Numbered from the stretch's first letter, positions 6,689 to 14,412 are shown. The stretch: DNA of 17,534 bases from JAQVWU01 sp964628455 (GCA_964628455.1 CAZVPD010000074.1:1-17534), one strand, 5' to 3'. Program-made: numbers and translations. Notes: generated by a model from the sequence alone, not told the origin.

Positions 6689-6873
6689 ATCCCGGTGACC
6701 GCGTCAGAACCAAAGAAGATCACGAATACGGGACAATCATACAAGTCTACGGACACCATGTTACGATATGGCTTGATACTTTCAAAGACTACATATTTAA
6801 CACGTTTTATGACAATGAAATTGAAATAATTGAACCGCGCTATTCCGAACAGTATGGGGAGCGTGACCAATGA
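6685..6873 (+). CDS. Small beta-rich hypothetical protein
   Basis: This 62-residue protein overlaps both neighbours by four bases (ATGA), good evidence for real coding within the operon. Its NPGDRVRTKEDHEYGTIIQVYGHHVTIWL pattern, with alternating hydrophobic residues and turn glycines, resembles small SH3/KOW-like barrels. A role as nucleic-acid or protein-binding adaptor is speculative. Confidence 0.6.
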   Translation: MNPGDRVRTKEDHEYGTIIQVYGHHVTIWLDTFKDYIFNTFYDNEIEIIEPRYSEQYGERDQ

Positions 6874-6989
6874 GAATTAAGATTACTAAGTTTACCGGGA
6901 GATACCATAACATAAAAAAAGAAGCGGCTGCTCTGAATGCTACCGGGCTAACGAATAGCGATATCAGAACAACCACAACCAACCAATAA
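6870..6989 (+). CDS. Very small ORF (39 aa), translationally coupled
   Basis: An ATG at 6870 overlaps the previous stop (ATGA) and opens 39 codons beginning MRIKITKFTGRYHNIKKEA and ending before TAA at 6987-6989. The product is basic and Thr/Asn-rich at its end. The coupling and GAGCG-type purine-rich upstream sequence support translation, but the short length leaves doubt. It resembles the short basic ORFs scattered in early phage operons; no function is recognised. Confidence 0.45.
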   Translation: MRIKITKFTGRYHNIKKEAAALNATGLTNSDIRTTTTNQ

Positions 6990-7036
6990 CATATTATCAT
7001 AACAACATATATCTGTCAATATAGGAGATTAATAAT

Positions 7037-9049
7037 ATGCGTATTATAAATTTAAAACTTGAAAATTTTCAAGGGATTAAATTTTTCGAACTTAAACTGG
7101 ACGGCCAAAATGCAGATATCTTTGGGCAAAATGCCTCCGGTAAGACAACGATCCGCAACGCTCATTGCTGGCTTTTTCTCAACAGAGCCGGAGACGGCAT
7201 CAAAAACTATACTCCTAAAACAAACGACGGTGAGGGCGGTTACGTTCACAATCTTGAGCATTCCGCAGAGGAAACCGTTCAGCATGACGACAGCAGGCTC
7301 GTAACCTATAAAAAAGTTTATCATGAAGTTTGCCGCAAGAAAAATGGGACTGTCAAGGAAACGTTTGAAGGTAACAAAATTGATTACTTCATCAACAATG
7401 TACCGACACCCGAAACCGAATACCTTGCTGCCATGGCATCCATCACCGGTGATGTTGATAAATTAAAAGTATTGACGATACCCGAATATTTTCCTTCGGA
7501 ACTCCCATGGGAAAAGCGCAGGAAGATCCTCCTTTCGCTTTGCGGTGATATCACAGATGAGGACGTTATAAACAATACAAAAGAATTGGCGGAACTCAAC
7601 GGGTATCTCCTGATCCCCGGAACAGCCGATCAGAAATACACGATCGACGATTACCGCAAAATTGTAAAAGCGGAAAAAGCCAAAATCAATAAACGCATTG
7701 ATGAAATTCCTTCACTGATAAACGAAGCGGGAAGAGCGATACCAAACACAAGCGGTTACAGCCGAGAAAATGTTAACGCCGAACTTCTCATATTGAAAGA
7801 GCGCAGCAAAACGCTTAATCGCGAAAAAGCCGAAAGCCAGGCGCCGGGCACGGCGATTCAAGCGGCAAGAGCAGAACGGCAGAACGCCGAAGCAGCACTC
7901 AATGACGCAAAAAGTAAATTCATTCAGGATATAAACATCAAAAATGCCGCTACAGTAAGCAGGATAAATGAACTCGTTGAATCTGCTGCAGCAGTAACGC
8001 GCGATATAACAACTCACGAAGCCAAGATTACAAATGCGAAAGAGAAAGCAAAGCAGCTTGAAGAAAAAAGAACGAAGCTCATTGACCGTTACAACGCAAA
8101 AAGTAAAGAAGTCTGGAATCCCGAAAACGAAACCTGCCCGACCTGTAAGCGCGTTCTTCCGGCAGATGAAGTAAACAAGCTCCGCGAAGAGTTTAATCTC
8201 CGTAAATCGAAGGACCTTGAAGCAATCAATATGCAGGGAAAAGCCGAGTGCTCCAAAGACATGATAACCGAGCAAAAGAATATCGTTTCCAATTCGCAGA
8301 CGATAGCAGACAGTTTACGTACCAAGCATCAGGCTATATGCGCACAGATCGATGCCGAACGTGCAAAAATCATCAAGGTGACCTATGAAGAAACCCCCGA
8401 ATATCAGACCATGCACGACACCGTGATGGCTTTAAAACAAGCAGAAACCGAAGCGGTAAACGGTGTAAACTCCGTCAGCGACGATTTCAAAGTAAGATAC
8501 GACAATGTAACCGCTTCGATAAGTGACTGCGAAAAGAAATTGTTTGCTCTTGACGTCCGCAAAACACAGCTTGCACGAATGGAAGAACTTGCAGCCGAAC
8601 AGAAACAACTCGGTGCGGAAGATGAAAAGATCAAGAAAGGGCTCTACCTTTGCGATATGTTCATTCGTGAAAAAGTAAATATGCTGACCGACAACATCAA
8701 CAGTTACTTTGAAAACGTGAGATTCCGTCTATTTATCGAGCAGGTCAACGGAGGATTGCAGGAAGACTGTGAGGTGATGATCCCGTCGCCGGATGGAAAT
8801 CTTGTACCGTATTCAACAGCAAACGGCGGAGCAAAAATCATCGCCGGTATCGAAATCATCAAAGTGTTGTCCGATTATTGGGATATGAATGTTCCGCTTT
8901 TCGTGGATAACGCAGAAAGCATTACAAGCGAATTCAACACCGTCAGTCAGATGATACGCCTGATCGCTTCGAAAAGTGATACAGAGCTCAGAGTGGAAGT
9001 ATACGGCGAAGAAAGCATCGATTTAGTAAAACCTTTGATCGCTTCGTAA
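7037..9049 (+). CDS. Rad50/SbcC-like AAA ATPase of recombination module
   Basis: This 670-residue protein resembles SMC/Rad50/RecF-type ATPases that work with nucleases on DNA ends. Residues 1-60 carry the N-lobe with Walker A GQNASGKTT at 30-38. Residues about 200-550 are a long charged coiled coil broken by CPTC (Cys367, Cys370), a candidate zinc hook for joining two molecules. The C-terminal lobe has NGGAKIIAGIEI near 596-607 as the signature-like motif and PLFVDNAES with Asp624 as Walker B; the residue after Asp is Asn instead of the usual Glu. AGGAGA supports the start. It is followed by recT and a metallo-beta-lactamase-fold gene, and no SbcD-type nuclease is adjacent, so the latter may be its nuclease partner. 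Confidence 0.85.
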   Translation: MRIINLKLENFQGIKFFELKLDGQNADIFGQNASGKTTIRNAHCWLFLNRAGDGIKNYTPKTNDGEGGYVHNLEHSAEETVQHDDSRLVTYKKVYHEVCRKKNGTVKETFEGNKIDYFINNVPTPETEYLAAMASITGDVDKLKVLTIPEYFPSELPWEKRRKILLSLCGDITDEDVINNTKELAELNGYLLIPGTADQKYTIDDYRKIVKAEKAKINKRIDEIPSLINEAGRAIPNTSGYSRENVNAELLILKERSKTLNREKAESQAPGTAIQAARAERQNAEAALNDAKSKFIQDINIKNAATVSRINELVESAAAVTRDITTHEAKITNAKEKAKQLEEKRTKLIDRYNAKSKEVWNPENETCPTCKRVLPADEVNKLREEFNLRKSKDLEAINMQGKAECSKDMITEQKNIVSNSQTIADSLRTKHQAICAQIDAERAKIIKVTYEETPEYQTMHDTVMALKQAETEAVNGVNSVSDDFKVRYDNVTASISDCEKKLFALDVRKTQLARMEELAAEQKQLGAEDEKIKKGLYLCDMFIREKVNMLTDNINSYFENVRFRLFIEQVNGGLQEDCEVMIPSPDGNLVPYSTANGGAKIIAGIEIIKVLSDYWDMNVPLFVDNAESITSEFNTVSQMIRLIASKSDTELRVEVYGEESIDLVKPLIAS

Positions 9050-9081
9050 TAAAACTTATATAAAATCAGGAGGAAATTACA

Positions 9082-9900
9082 ATGGCACAAAACGCTGTTA
9101 CGGTCGCAAAAGTCGACCAATTCAAGGGGATTCTCAATAATCAAACTATCCGAGCACAACTTAAGAACTCTCTCAAGGAAAACGCAGGTGCGTTTATGTC
9201 AAGCATGATCGATCTTTACGCTTCTGACACGTATTTGCAGAATTGCGACCCCGAAAAAGTCGCGCTCGAATGTATCAAGGCAGCGGCCTTAAAACTTCCC
9301 ATATCGAAAGCTCTCGGCTTCGCTTACGTGGTCCCTTACGATGGAAAACCAACGTTTACAATCGGGTACAAAGGTTTAATTCAGCTTGCTATGCGTACCG
9401 GTCAGTATCGCACAATCAACGCCGATGTTGTATATGAAGGTGAATATGTCGGCGGAGACAAATTGACCGGAGAGATAGATTTATCCGGTGAGAAAACAAG
9501 CGATAAGATAATCGGTTATTTCTGCTACATCGAACTTATTAACGGTTTTTCAAAAACCCTTTATATGACGAAAGAACAAGTCGAAACATGGGCGAAGAGA
9601 TACAGTCCGAGCGCTAAAAAAGGAACGTTTTCGCCTTGGGTTTCGGAATTTGATAAAATGGCACAGAAAACCGTTATCCGCCGTTTAATATCTACCTACG
9701 GCGCCATGTCGATGGAAATGCAAAATGTTGTCGACGAAGATCTCGACAACGAAGCGAAAGTCAACCGCGAAATCGCTTCCAACGCGAATATCATTGAAAT
9801 CGACGCAGCGGAATTAAAGAAGATACCGTCCGTTCCTTCCGAACATCCCGAAAACACACAGCAGAATGAAGAAAATGAAGTTCCTCCGGCGGGATTTTAA
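9082..9900 (+). CDS. recT: RecT-family single-strand annealing protein
   Basis: This 272-residue protein belongs to the RecT/Redbeta annealing family, which coats single-stranded DNA and pairs homologous strands during phage recombination and replication. Family hallmarks are visible: AAALKLPISKALGFAYVVPYDGKPTFTIGYKGLIQLAMRTGQYRTI in the core, then CYIELINGFSKTLYM and the conserved DKMAQKTVIRRLISTYG. The last 30 residues are acidic and Pro-rich (ENTQQNEENEVPPAGF), a likely disordered tail. AGGAGG precedes the ATG. The next gene begins directly at the base after the stop, so this gene and the nuclease-like gene are closely coupled. The recombination partner is discussed with the neighbours. 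Confidence 0.95.
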   Translation: MAQNAVTVAKVDQFKGILNNQTIRAQLKNSLKENAGAFMSSMIDLYASDTYLQNCDPEKVALECIKAAALKLPISKALGFAYVVPYDGKPTFTIGYKGLIQLAMRTGQYRTINADVVYEGEYVGGDKLTGEIDLSGEKTSDKIIGYFCYIELINGFSKTLYMTKEQVETWAKRYSPSAKKGTFSPWVSEFDKMAQKTVIRRLISTYGAMSMEMQNVVDEDLDNEAKVNREIASNANIIEIDAAELKKIPSVPSEHPENTQQNEENEVPPAGF

Positions 9901-10602
9901 ATGAATATCAGTATTCTTGCGTCAGGCAGCAGCGGAAACGCTTATATCCTGTCGGATGGGATATCTACCTTGCTGCTTGACGCCGGAATATCGTTCCGCA
10001 GGATACAGGAAGGTTGTCAGTTCCATACGAACGATATTGCCGGATGCCTGATCTCACACGAACATAAAGATCATTCAAAAGCTGCGCAGGAACTTATAAG
10101 ACGCGGAATCGCCGTGTATGCCTCTCAAGGAACAGTTACGGCATGCGGATTGTCCGGATACCATGTACACGTTGTAAAAGAACTCAACCTGTTTGAAGTT
10201 GCATCCTTCAATATTCTTCCCTTTGATACCGAACATGACGCAGCTGAGCCCCTGGGATTTCTGATAGCATCAACGGTTACCGGCGATACGCTCTTGTATT
10301 TTACCGATACATATTACCTGAGATATAAGTTTTCCGGTATAACGCACATCATGGCCGAAGCAAACTACAGCATTGATATCCTGCGTGAAAATATTGCAAT
10401 CATTGACGGCATGGGAACGCGCAAGAACCGTATACTTGAAAGCCACATGAGCATAGAGCACCTGGTTGATATGCTTAAAGCAAATGATTTATCGAAACTG
10501 CAGCAGATCTATTTAATTCATATGAGCAGCGATAACGGTGATCCCGAATCTTTCAAAGAAACCATACAACGCTTAACCGGCGCGGAAGTATATACAACAT
10601 AG
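9901..10602 (+). CDS. Metallo-beta-lactamase-fold hydrolase, YycJ/WalJ-like
   Basis: This 233-residue protein has the YycJ/WalJ opening (SILASGSSGNAYIL, LLLDAGISFRRI) and the metal-binding ISHEHKDH, with His53, His55, Asp57 and His58, then His112 in TEHDA, Asp136 in FTDTYY and His207 in LIHMS. The complete ligand set points to an active two-metal enzyme. WalJ-type proteins are reported to be 5'-3' exonucleases, so a DNA end-resection role beside RecT is plausible; it would supply the 3' single strand that RecT needs. The start directly abuts the recT stop and has no strong binding site, suggesting coupled translation. A specific nuclease activity is inferred, not shown. Confidence 0.85.
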   Translation: MNISILASGSSGNAYILSDGISTLLLDAGISFRRIQEGCQFHTNDIAGCLISHEHKDHSKAAQELIRRGIAVYASQGTVTACGLSGYHVHVVKELNLFEVASFNILPFDTEHDAAEPLGFLIASTVTGDTLLYFTDTYYLRYKFSGITHIMAEANYSIDILRENIAIIDGMGTRKNRILESHMSIEHLVDMLKANDLSKLQQIYLIHMSSDNGDPESFKETIQRLTGAEVYTT

Positions 10603-10615
10603 AGGACGTGAAGCA

Positions 10616-11461
10616 ATGGCATGGATAGAGTTGCACCAAACACTGCCTACAAATAAAAAAACCATGCGTCTTGAAAGTCTGTTAAAAGCTAAGACACCGC
10701 AAGTCATAGGGCATTTATGTATGTTATGGTTATGGGCTATCGATAACGCACAGGACGGGAATCTTAAGGATTTTCTGCCTGCCGAAATTGCAAAAGTTGC
10801 CGGTTGGGATAAAAGTCCCGAAATTTTTATTGATGCCCTTCGGATGTCCGGTTTTGTTGATCGTGATATGCGTATCCACGACTGGGACGAATACATAGGT
10901 AAACTCATAGAAAAACGTAAAACCGATGCGGAAAGGAAAAGGACTTCCCGTGGACGCACTACAAATAATTCCGGGATGTCCGCAGGACATCCTACGGACA
11001 TCCAACAGACATCTGCAGAAAATCCGTGTGACGGCGCAGGTAACCGTACCGCACCGTACCCAACCGTACCTAACCGTACCAATAATACTCCTACGTCAGT
11101 AAATATAGATATTCATGGAGACGCGGACGTGACGGACGATAAGGACTTAAAAGCCGTTTCCGAATTTTACACAAAATCTTGCGGGAAGCTCCTTTCGTCT
11201 GCCTTAATTGCCGACATACAGCAGTTTCTGAAAGCCGGAGCCGATACCAGTTTGATTGATTACGCGCTGGGAGTAAGTCTGAATAAAAATAACGTTGCGT
11301 CCTATTTTCGCGGTGTCATGCATAATAAGATCGCAAGCGGTATTTTGACTTATCAGCAGCTTATCGAAGTTGAGAATGCCGGAAAGCTAACGGCAAAAGC
11401 CGGCATAGAAGTAATTGGTAATCCATTTCTGCAAATGCTGAAGGATGAGGGAGAATCATGA
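10616..11461 (+). CDS. DnaD-like phage replisome organizer
   Basis: This 281-residue protein starts phage replication. Residues 1-95 look like a winged-helix DNA-binding domain (WIELHQTLPTNKKTMRLESLLK, LCMLWLWAIDNAQDGNL, AGWDKSPEIFIDALRMSGF). Residues about 96-165 are a basic, low-complexity linker (KRKTDAERKRTSRGRTTNN) into which DNA repeats are written. Residues about 180-255 match the DnaD/DnaB-like C-terminal domain (FYTKSCGKLLSSALIADIQQFLKAGAD, VASYFRGVMHNKI). The gene contains the proposed origin at 10974-11116, as lambda O does. A helicase-loader candidate lies two genes downstream. Its stop overlaps the following start in ATGA. Confidence 0.85.
   Translation: MAWIELHQTLPTNKKTMRLESLLKAKTPQVIGHLCMLWLWAIDNAQDGNLKDFLPAEIAKVAGWDKSPEIFIDALRMSGFVDRDMRIHDWDEYIGKLIEKRKTDAERKRTSRGRTTNNSGMSAGHPTDIQQTSAENPCDGAGNRTAPYPTVPNRTNNTPTSVNIDIHGDADVTDDKDLKAVSEFYTKSCGKLLSSALIADIQQFLKAGADTSLIDYALGVSLNKNNVASYFRGVMHNKIASGILTYQQLIEVENAGKLTAKAGIEVIGNPFLQMLKDEGES
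10974..11014. repeat. Iteron array A: four GGAYRTCC sites, 11-bp period
   Basis: GGATGTCC (10974), GGACATCC (10985), GGACATCC (10996) and the weaker AGACATCT (11007) occur at exact 11-bp steps. The period is one helical turn and not a multiple of three, so the repeats are conserved as DNA and not as peptide. The first and third also form the 9-bp inverted repeat GGATGTCCG/CGGACATCC. Confidence 0.7.
11041..11080. repeat. Iteron array B: four 10-bp ACCGTACC repeats
   Basis: Positions 11041-11080 are four exact 10-bp units, each two variable bases followed by ACCGTACC. The frame shifts through each unit, giving the irregular peptide NRTAPYPTVPNRT, again evidence for DNA-level selection. An AT-rich stretch (11081-11116) follows and could be the unwinding element. 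With array A this is a probable replication origin. Confidence 0.72.
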
Positions 11462-12036
11462 ACAAATTAAAACCAATTGAAACTATATACCGAGGGTATA
11501 AATTCAGATCCCGGTTGGAAGCGAGATGGGCAATATTTTTCGATGAAATCGGGATCGCATACGAATATGAAAAGGAAGGATACGATTTAGGGGATAAAGG
11601 ATTGTATTTGCCTGACTTTTGGATAAGCAAGTGGAACAAATTCGCAGAAATAAGACCATCAAACAGATATGAATACGACGATAAGTGCGAAGCGTTAGCA
11701 AAGAAAACCGGACTGAGCGTGTTGCATATAAGCGGAAATCCCTACCTGACTATAGGGAAATATGGGGAGTTAGAACAAAGCGAATATAAAATTACGCTAT
11801 ATTCCGCATCATACGGGCCATTGTATGGAAACCCGATGATATTTACAAGATGCCGAAGATGCAACGGGATAGACTTGCTGCCAATAGACGAGAAAAATAG
11901 TTGTTTCTGCTGGGTGCAACTTGGGTGCGATTCCGAATGCGACACAGATAAATACCCAACGCTAATAGATTCAAACATAAACAACGCATATATAAAAGCC
12001 CGTCAAGCACGATTTGAACACGGCGAAAAAGGATGA
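11458..12036 (+). CDS. PD-(D/E)XK-like phage protein with Cys-rich region
   Basis: This 192-residue protein starts within the stop of the organizer gene (ATGA). The opening YRGYKFRSRLEARWAIFFDEIGIAYEYEKEGYDL resembles phage nuclease-fold proteins: Glu21, PDFW with Asp53, then FAEIRP with Glu64. In the usual E-x-K of the fold the lysine is Arg66 here, so catalysis may be weakened or the residue may be tolerated. The C-terminal half has RCRRCNG and FCWVQLGCDSEC, a likely zinc-binding cluster. It is A-rich in codon choice. A DNA-processing role is likely from the neighbours, but the family call is moderate. Confidence 0.6.
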   Translation: MNKLKPIETIYRGYKFRSRLEARWAIFFDEIGIAYEYEKEGYDLGDKGLYLPDFWISKWNKFAEIRPSNRYEYDDKCEALAKKTGLSVLHISGNPYLTIGKYGELEQSEYKITLYSASYGPLYGNPMIFTRCRRCNGIDLLPIDEKNSCFCWVQLGCDSECDTDKYPTLIDSNINNAYIKARQARFEHGEKG

Positions 12037-12063
12037 CCATACGGAGCAGAAAGGCGGCGTATA

Positions 12064-12765
12064 ATGACACGGACTGACATAATTAAAATCATGGCAATAC
12101 TGAAAGCTGCATATCCTGCATTTTATAGTAAAATGAGCCGCGAAGAATTATACGGTGTTGTGGAACTGTGGTGTGATGAGTTTGCCAATGAACCGTATGA
12201 AATGGTTGCCGTCGCCGTTAAAAGTCTGATTAAAACACATTCCGGTTACCCGCCCGATATTGCCGCAGTTAATACCGAATTGAAAAATATAGTCGCAGCA
12301 GCCACAGGTGACCCAACCGATGAAGAGCTCTGGTATATTTACAAACGAGCTGTTCAAGGCAGCGGTTATTGCGAAAACGAGACTTTCGACAAACTGCCGC
12401 CGATCCTGCAGCGTTATTGCGGGTCAGCGAGAACACTATACGAACACGCGATGATGTCCATGGAAACGTTTAACAGTGTCCTTCACGGACAATTTTTAAA
12501 GCAGCTTCCAATTATGCGCCAGCGGCAGGAGTATCGTGATAACCTACCCGAAGGAACTCGGCAGCTGATCGAGGGAATCGTCCGGCAGAAGACGCTGCCG
12601 CCCGCGGAACAGAAACCGACGCCGCAGGAGTTAAACAATAAGCGAAATGAAATCGTCGCTCAGCTTGCCGCACCGCTGCCGAAGTCGGAATATGTGCCTT
12701 TGAGCATCGAAGAAAAAGAAAAGCGCAAGCAAGACATATTATGCAGGCTTGCGGTAAATGATTGA
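12064..12765 (+). CDS. Replicative helicase loader/inhibitor-like protein
   Basis: This 233-residue protein resembles the phage helicase loader/inhibitor family (G39P-type): a small N-terminal helical domain (IIKIMAILKAAYPAFYSKMSREELYGVVELWCDEFANEPYEMVAVAVKSLIKTHSGYPPDIAAV) followed by a charged tail (EEKEKRKQDILCRLAVND). Such loaders bring the hexameric helicase to the phage origin. No helicase gene is found in the window, so the host DnaC-type helicase is the likely client, together with the DnaD-like organizer. AAGGCGG precedes the ATG. The middle part (about 100-190) has no recognised motif. Confidence 0.75.
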   Translation: MTRTDIIKIMAILKAAYPAFYSKMSREELYGVVELWCDEFANEPYEMVAVAVKSLIKTHSGYPPDIAAVNTELKNIVAAATGDPTDEELWYIYKRAVQGSGYCENETFDKLPPILQRYCGSARTLYEHAMMSMETFNSVLHGQFLKQLPIMRQRQEYRDNLPEGTRQLIEGIVRQKTLPPAEQKPTPQELNNKRNEIVAQLAAPLPKSEYVPLSIEEKEKRKQDILCRLAVND

Positions 12766-12777
12766 AAGGAAAATATA

Positions 12778-12984
12778 ATGCCGATGAAAAACACCTGGAT
12801 CAACACCACTGATAGACTCCCCGAACCCGGAGATATAAAATATCTTGTTTGCTGCCGCACGGCAAAGGGGCTAAGAAGCATTAACATGGCATGGTTCGAC
12901 GGTCATACCTGGCACGGTATGGGCAGCATGGCAAATGTAACACACTGGATGATCCTGCCGGATCTGCCTGATGACAGATTATGA
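12778..12984 (+). CDS. DUF551 domain protein
   Basis: This 68-residue protein matches the DUF551 pattern found in many phages: WINTTDRLPEPGDIKYLVCC near the start, WFDGHTW, and the closing VTHWMILPDLP. AAAGGA lies six bases before the ATG at 12778; a second in-frame ATG at 12784 is possible. Its stop overlaps the VRR-NUC start in ATGA. Function of the family is unknown. Confidence 0.85.
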   Translation: MPMKNTWINTTDRLPEPGDIKYLVCCRTAKGLRSINMAWFDGHTWHGMGSMANVTHWMILPDLPDDRL

Positions 12985-13376
12985 AAACAAAGCAGTTATT
13001 TAAGCCAAAAGTAATAGCCAGCGAAAGCCAGGAACAACAGGCGTTGTTTCGGTGGAGGGAGTTTAACCTCGGATCGATGCCGGAACTGGAACTATTGTAT
13101 AAAATCACAAACGAAGGCAAGCGCAGCGTGTCGGAAGGCGCGAGGTATAAGCGCGAAGGAATGAAAGCCGGGATGCCTGATATACATCTGCCTGTCGCCC
13201 GAGGAGGTTATCATTGTCTGTATATTGAACTAAAAGTCGGAGATAACAAGCCGTCAGAACGTCAAAAGGCGTGTATCGAAAGCCTTCGCAAACAAGATAA
13301 CTGCGTCTGCATCTGTTATGGTTGGGTTGAAGCAGCAGCGATAATAAAGAATTATTTGAAGTGCAGCGGGACATAA
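12981..13376 (+). CDS. VRR-NUC domain nuclease
   Basis: This 131-residue protein is a stand-alone VRR-NUC domain of the PD-(D/E)XK nuclease fold. The catalytic motifs are visible as GMPDIHLP (Asp), then YIELKVGDNKPSERQ (E-x-K), with the preceding EGKRSVSEGARYKREGMKAG motif that is typical of phage members. Such small phage nucleases are thought to resolve or trim branched DNA made during replication; here it sits with helicase loader and organizer. Length is normal for the free-standing phage form. It is translationally coupled to the DUF551 gene. Confidence 0.9.
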   Translation: MKTKQLFKPKVIASESQEQQALFRWREFNLGSMPELELLYKITNEGKRSVSEGARYKREGMKAGMPDIHLPVARGGYHCLYIELKVGDNKPSERQKACIESLRKQDNCVCICYGWVEAAAIIKNYLKCSGT

Positions 13377-13406
13377 GATGAAATGCTCCTAAGGAAGGTG
13401 GTTTTG

Positions 13407-13838
13407 ATGACAGAATTAGGGCTTAAAGTATTGGCAGAACTGCGTGAAGGTTCTTCGGATCGGCTGATCGTCGATAAGTTATGCAAGAAATATCACATCT
13501 GTTTCGAAGATTTTATGCTGGTATTCGCCCAGACAGACGAATACAATTATTTTTTACAAGAACAGCGTAATATAGCGTTAAACCGCTTTAAACTTAAAAC
13601 ACAACAACCTAAAAGAAATAATGGTGCAGATATTCTGCCGCAAAATGCTCGGTGGGGTCCTGAGAACCGGCAACAGGTTATAGATTTATACAACGACGGT
13701 TACAGCGTATCACGTATAGCAATCAAACTCGGGCGCAGCGTAAGTGATGTGTATAGACAGATCAGCTATCTGCGTGACACCGGATATACTATCCGTGCAA
13801 AACATATCCCGGGTAAGAAAAAGGCGTCAGTGTCATGA
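13407..13838 (+). CDS. HTH protein, candidate late-gene regulator
   Basis: This 143-residue protein starts at ATG 13407, which has AAGGAAGGTGG before it; the upstream in-frame ATG at 13383 lacks a site. An N-terminal helical part (about 1-60) is followed by a basic linker and a C-terminal homeodomain-like HTH at about 88-130 (RWGPENRQQVIDLYNDGYSVSRIAIKLGRSVSDVYRQISYLR). The end is basic. It overlaps the next gene by four bases and lies at the end of the early region, the usual place for phage late regulators. That role is positional inference. Confidence 0.65.
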   Translation: MTELGLKVLAELREGSSDRLIVDKLCKKYHICFEDFMLVFAQTDEYNYFLQEQRNIALNRFKLKTQQPKRNNGADILPQNARWGPENRQQVIDLYNDGYSVSRIAIKLGRSVSDVYRQISYLRDTGYTIRAKHIPGKKKASVS

Positions 13839-14146
13839 CGGAAAAGTATCATTCGTGTTTCAAGGTGCCCAAGCACGAACAAGGACTGATCTATTATTCG
13901 TGCCTTAATCATAAAATTTTGCCACCGAAAAAGGAAATATACATCATAAACCTGTGCATAAAAATCGGGGATGAATATGCCGATGCTCTTTGTGAAGCGG
14001 TGATGACTGAAGAAGGACTGCAATGTATAGCAATGAAGCATTATATGAGTGTATCATCGCTGTGGAGGCTGGTAAAGCGATTCTATGAAGCGTTTGATGT
14101 GAAAATGTTTGAAGATTATAATGGATTGAGAGAGAAGCAGGAATAA
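13835..14146 (+). CDS. HTH-like phage protein, end of early operon
   Basis: This 103-residue protein is coupled to the previous gene (ATGA). The C-terminal 60 residues (DEYADALCEAVMTEEGLQCIAMKHYMSVSSLWRLVKRFYEAF) have the layout of an HTH with IAMKHYMSVSSLWRLVKRF as the recognition region, comparable to small sigma-like or ArpU-like phage late regulators, though I could not place it firmly. N-terminal residues include two Cys and may form a small separate unit. It is the last gene before the AT-rich cargo island. Confidence 0.6.
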   Translation: MTEKYHSCFKVPKHEQGLIYYSCLNHKILPPKKEIYIINLCIKIGDEYADALCEAVMTEEGLQCIAMKHYMSVSSLWRLVKRFYEAFDVKMFEDYNGLREKQE

Positions 14147-14412
14147 ATAGATCCTTCTTTTTATCTCTTAAAATATAAAGTTTTCTGTCATATTAAATAA
14201 TACAGTAAAATGCAATATATAATGAATAAAAATGTATAAAATTTTAAAAAATATGACAAAACAGCTTGACAATAAAACAAATAAAGATATAATTAGGTAA
14301 ATAGCAATAAATAAGATTTTTACTAGATAATATAAACGACACTCTTATTAGATTATCATTTTATTTTGTGGTAGTGTCAAAAATTTATGAAAAAACATGA
14401 GGAGAGTTAATT
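14147..14412 (+). other. AT-rich intergenic region upstream of CHAP gene
   Basis: No gene is seen. The stretch is very AT-rich and holds the CHAP-gene promoter (14266-14293) and, in the leader, a 6-bp inverted repeat GACACT/AGTGTC (14338-14343, 14373-14378) that could form a hairpin or be a binding site. No clear terminator for the early operon was found. Confidence 0.6.
14266..14293 (+). promoter_or_regulatory. Sigma-A promoter for CHAP cargo gene
   Basis: TTGACA at 14266-14271 and TATAAT at 14288-14293 are perfect hexamers with a 16-bp spacer. The start near 14300 gives a leader of about 113 bases. A private consensus promoter suggests expression from the repressed prophage. Confidence 0.7.

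Noticed and set aside
7712..8275. Minus-strand Cys/Phe-rich frame opposite the ATPase coiled coil
   Set aside because: The composition is that of the complement of a Glu/Lys/Ala-rich coiled coil, not of a real protein.
10974..11080. CRISPR array
   Set aside because: The repeats are 8-bp units at 10-11-bp steps inside a coding gene with no spacers; iterons fit better.
14338..14378. Riboswitch or retron RNA in the AT-rich leader
   Set aside because: Only one 6-bp inverted repeat is visible, no conserved riboswitch core, and no reverse transcriptase gene in the window.
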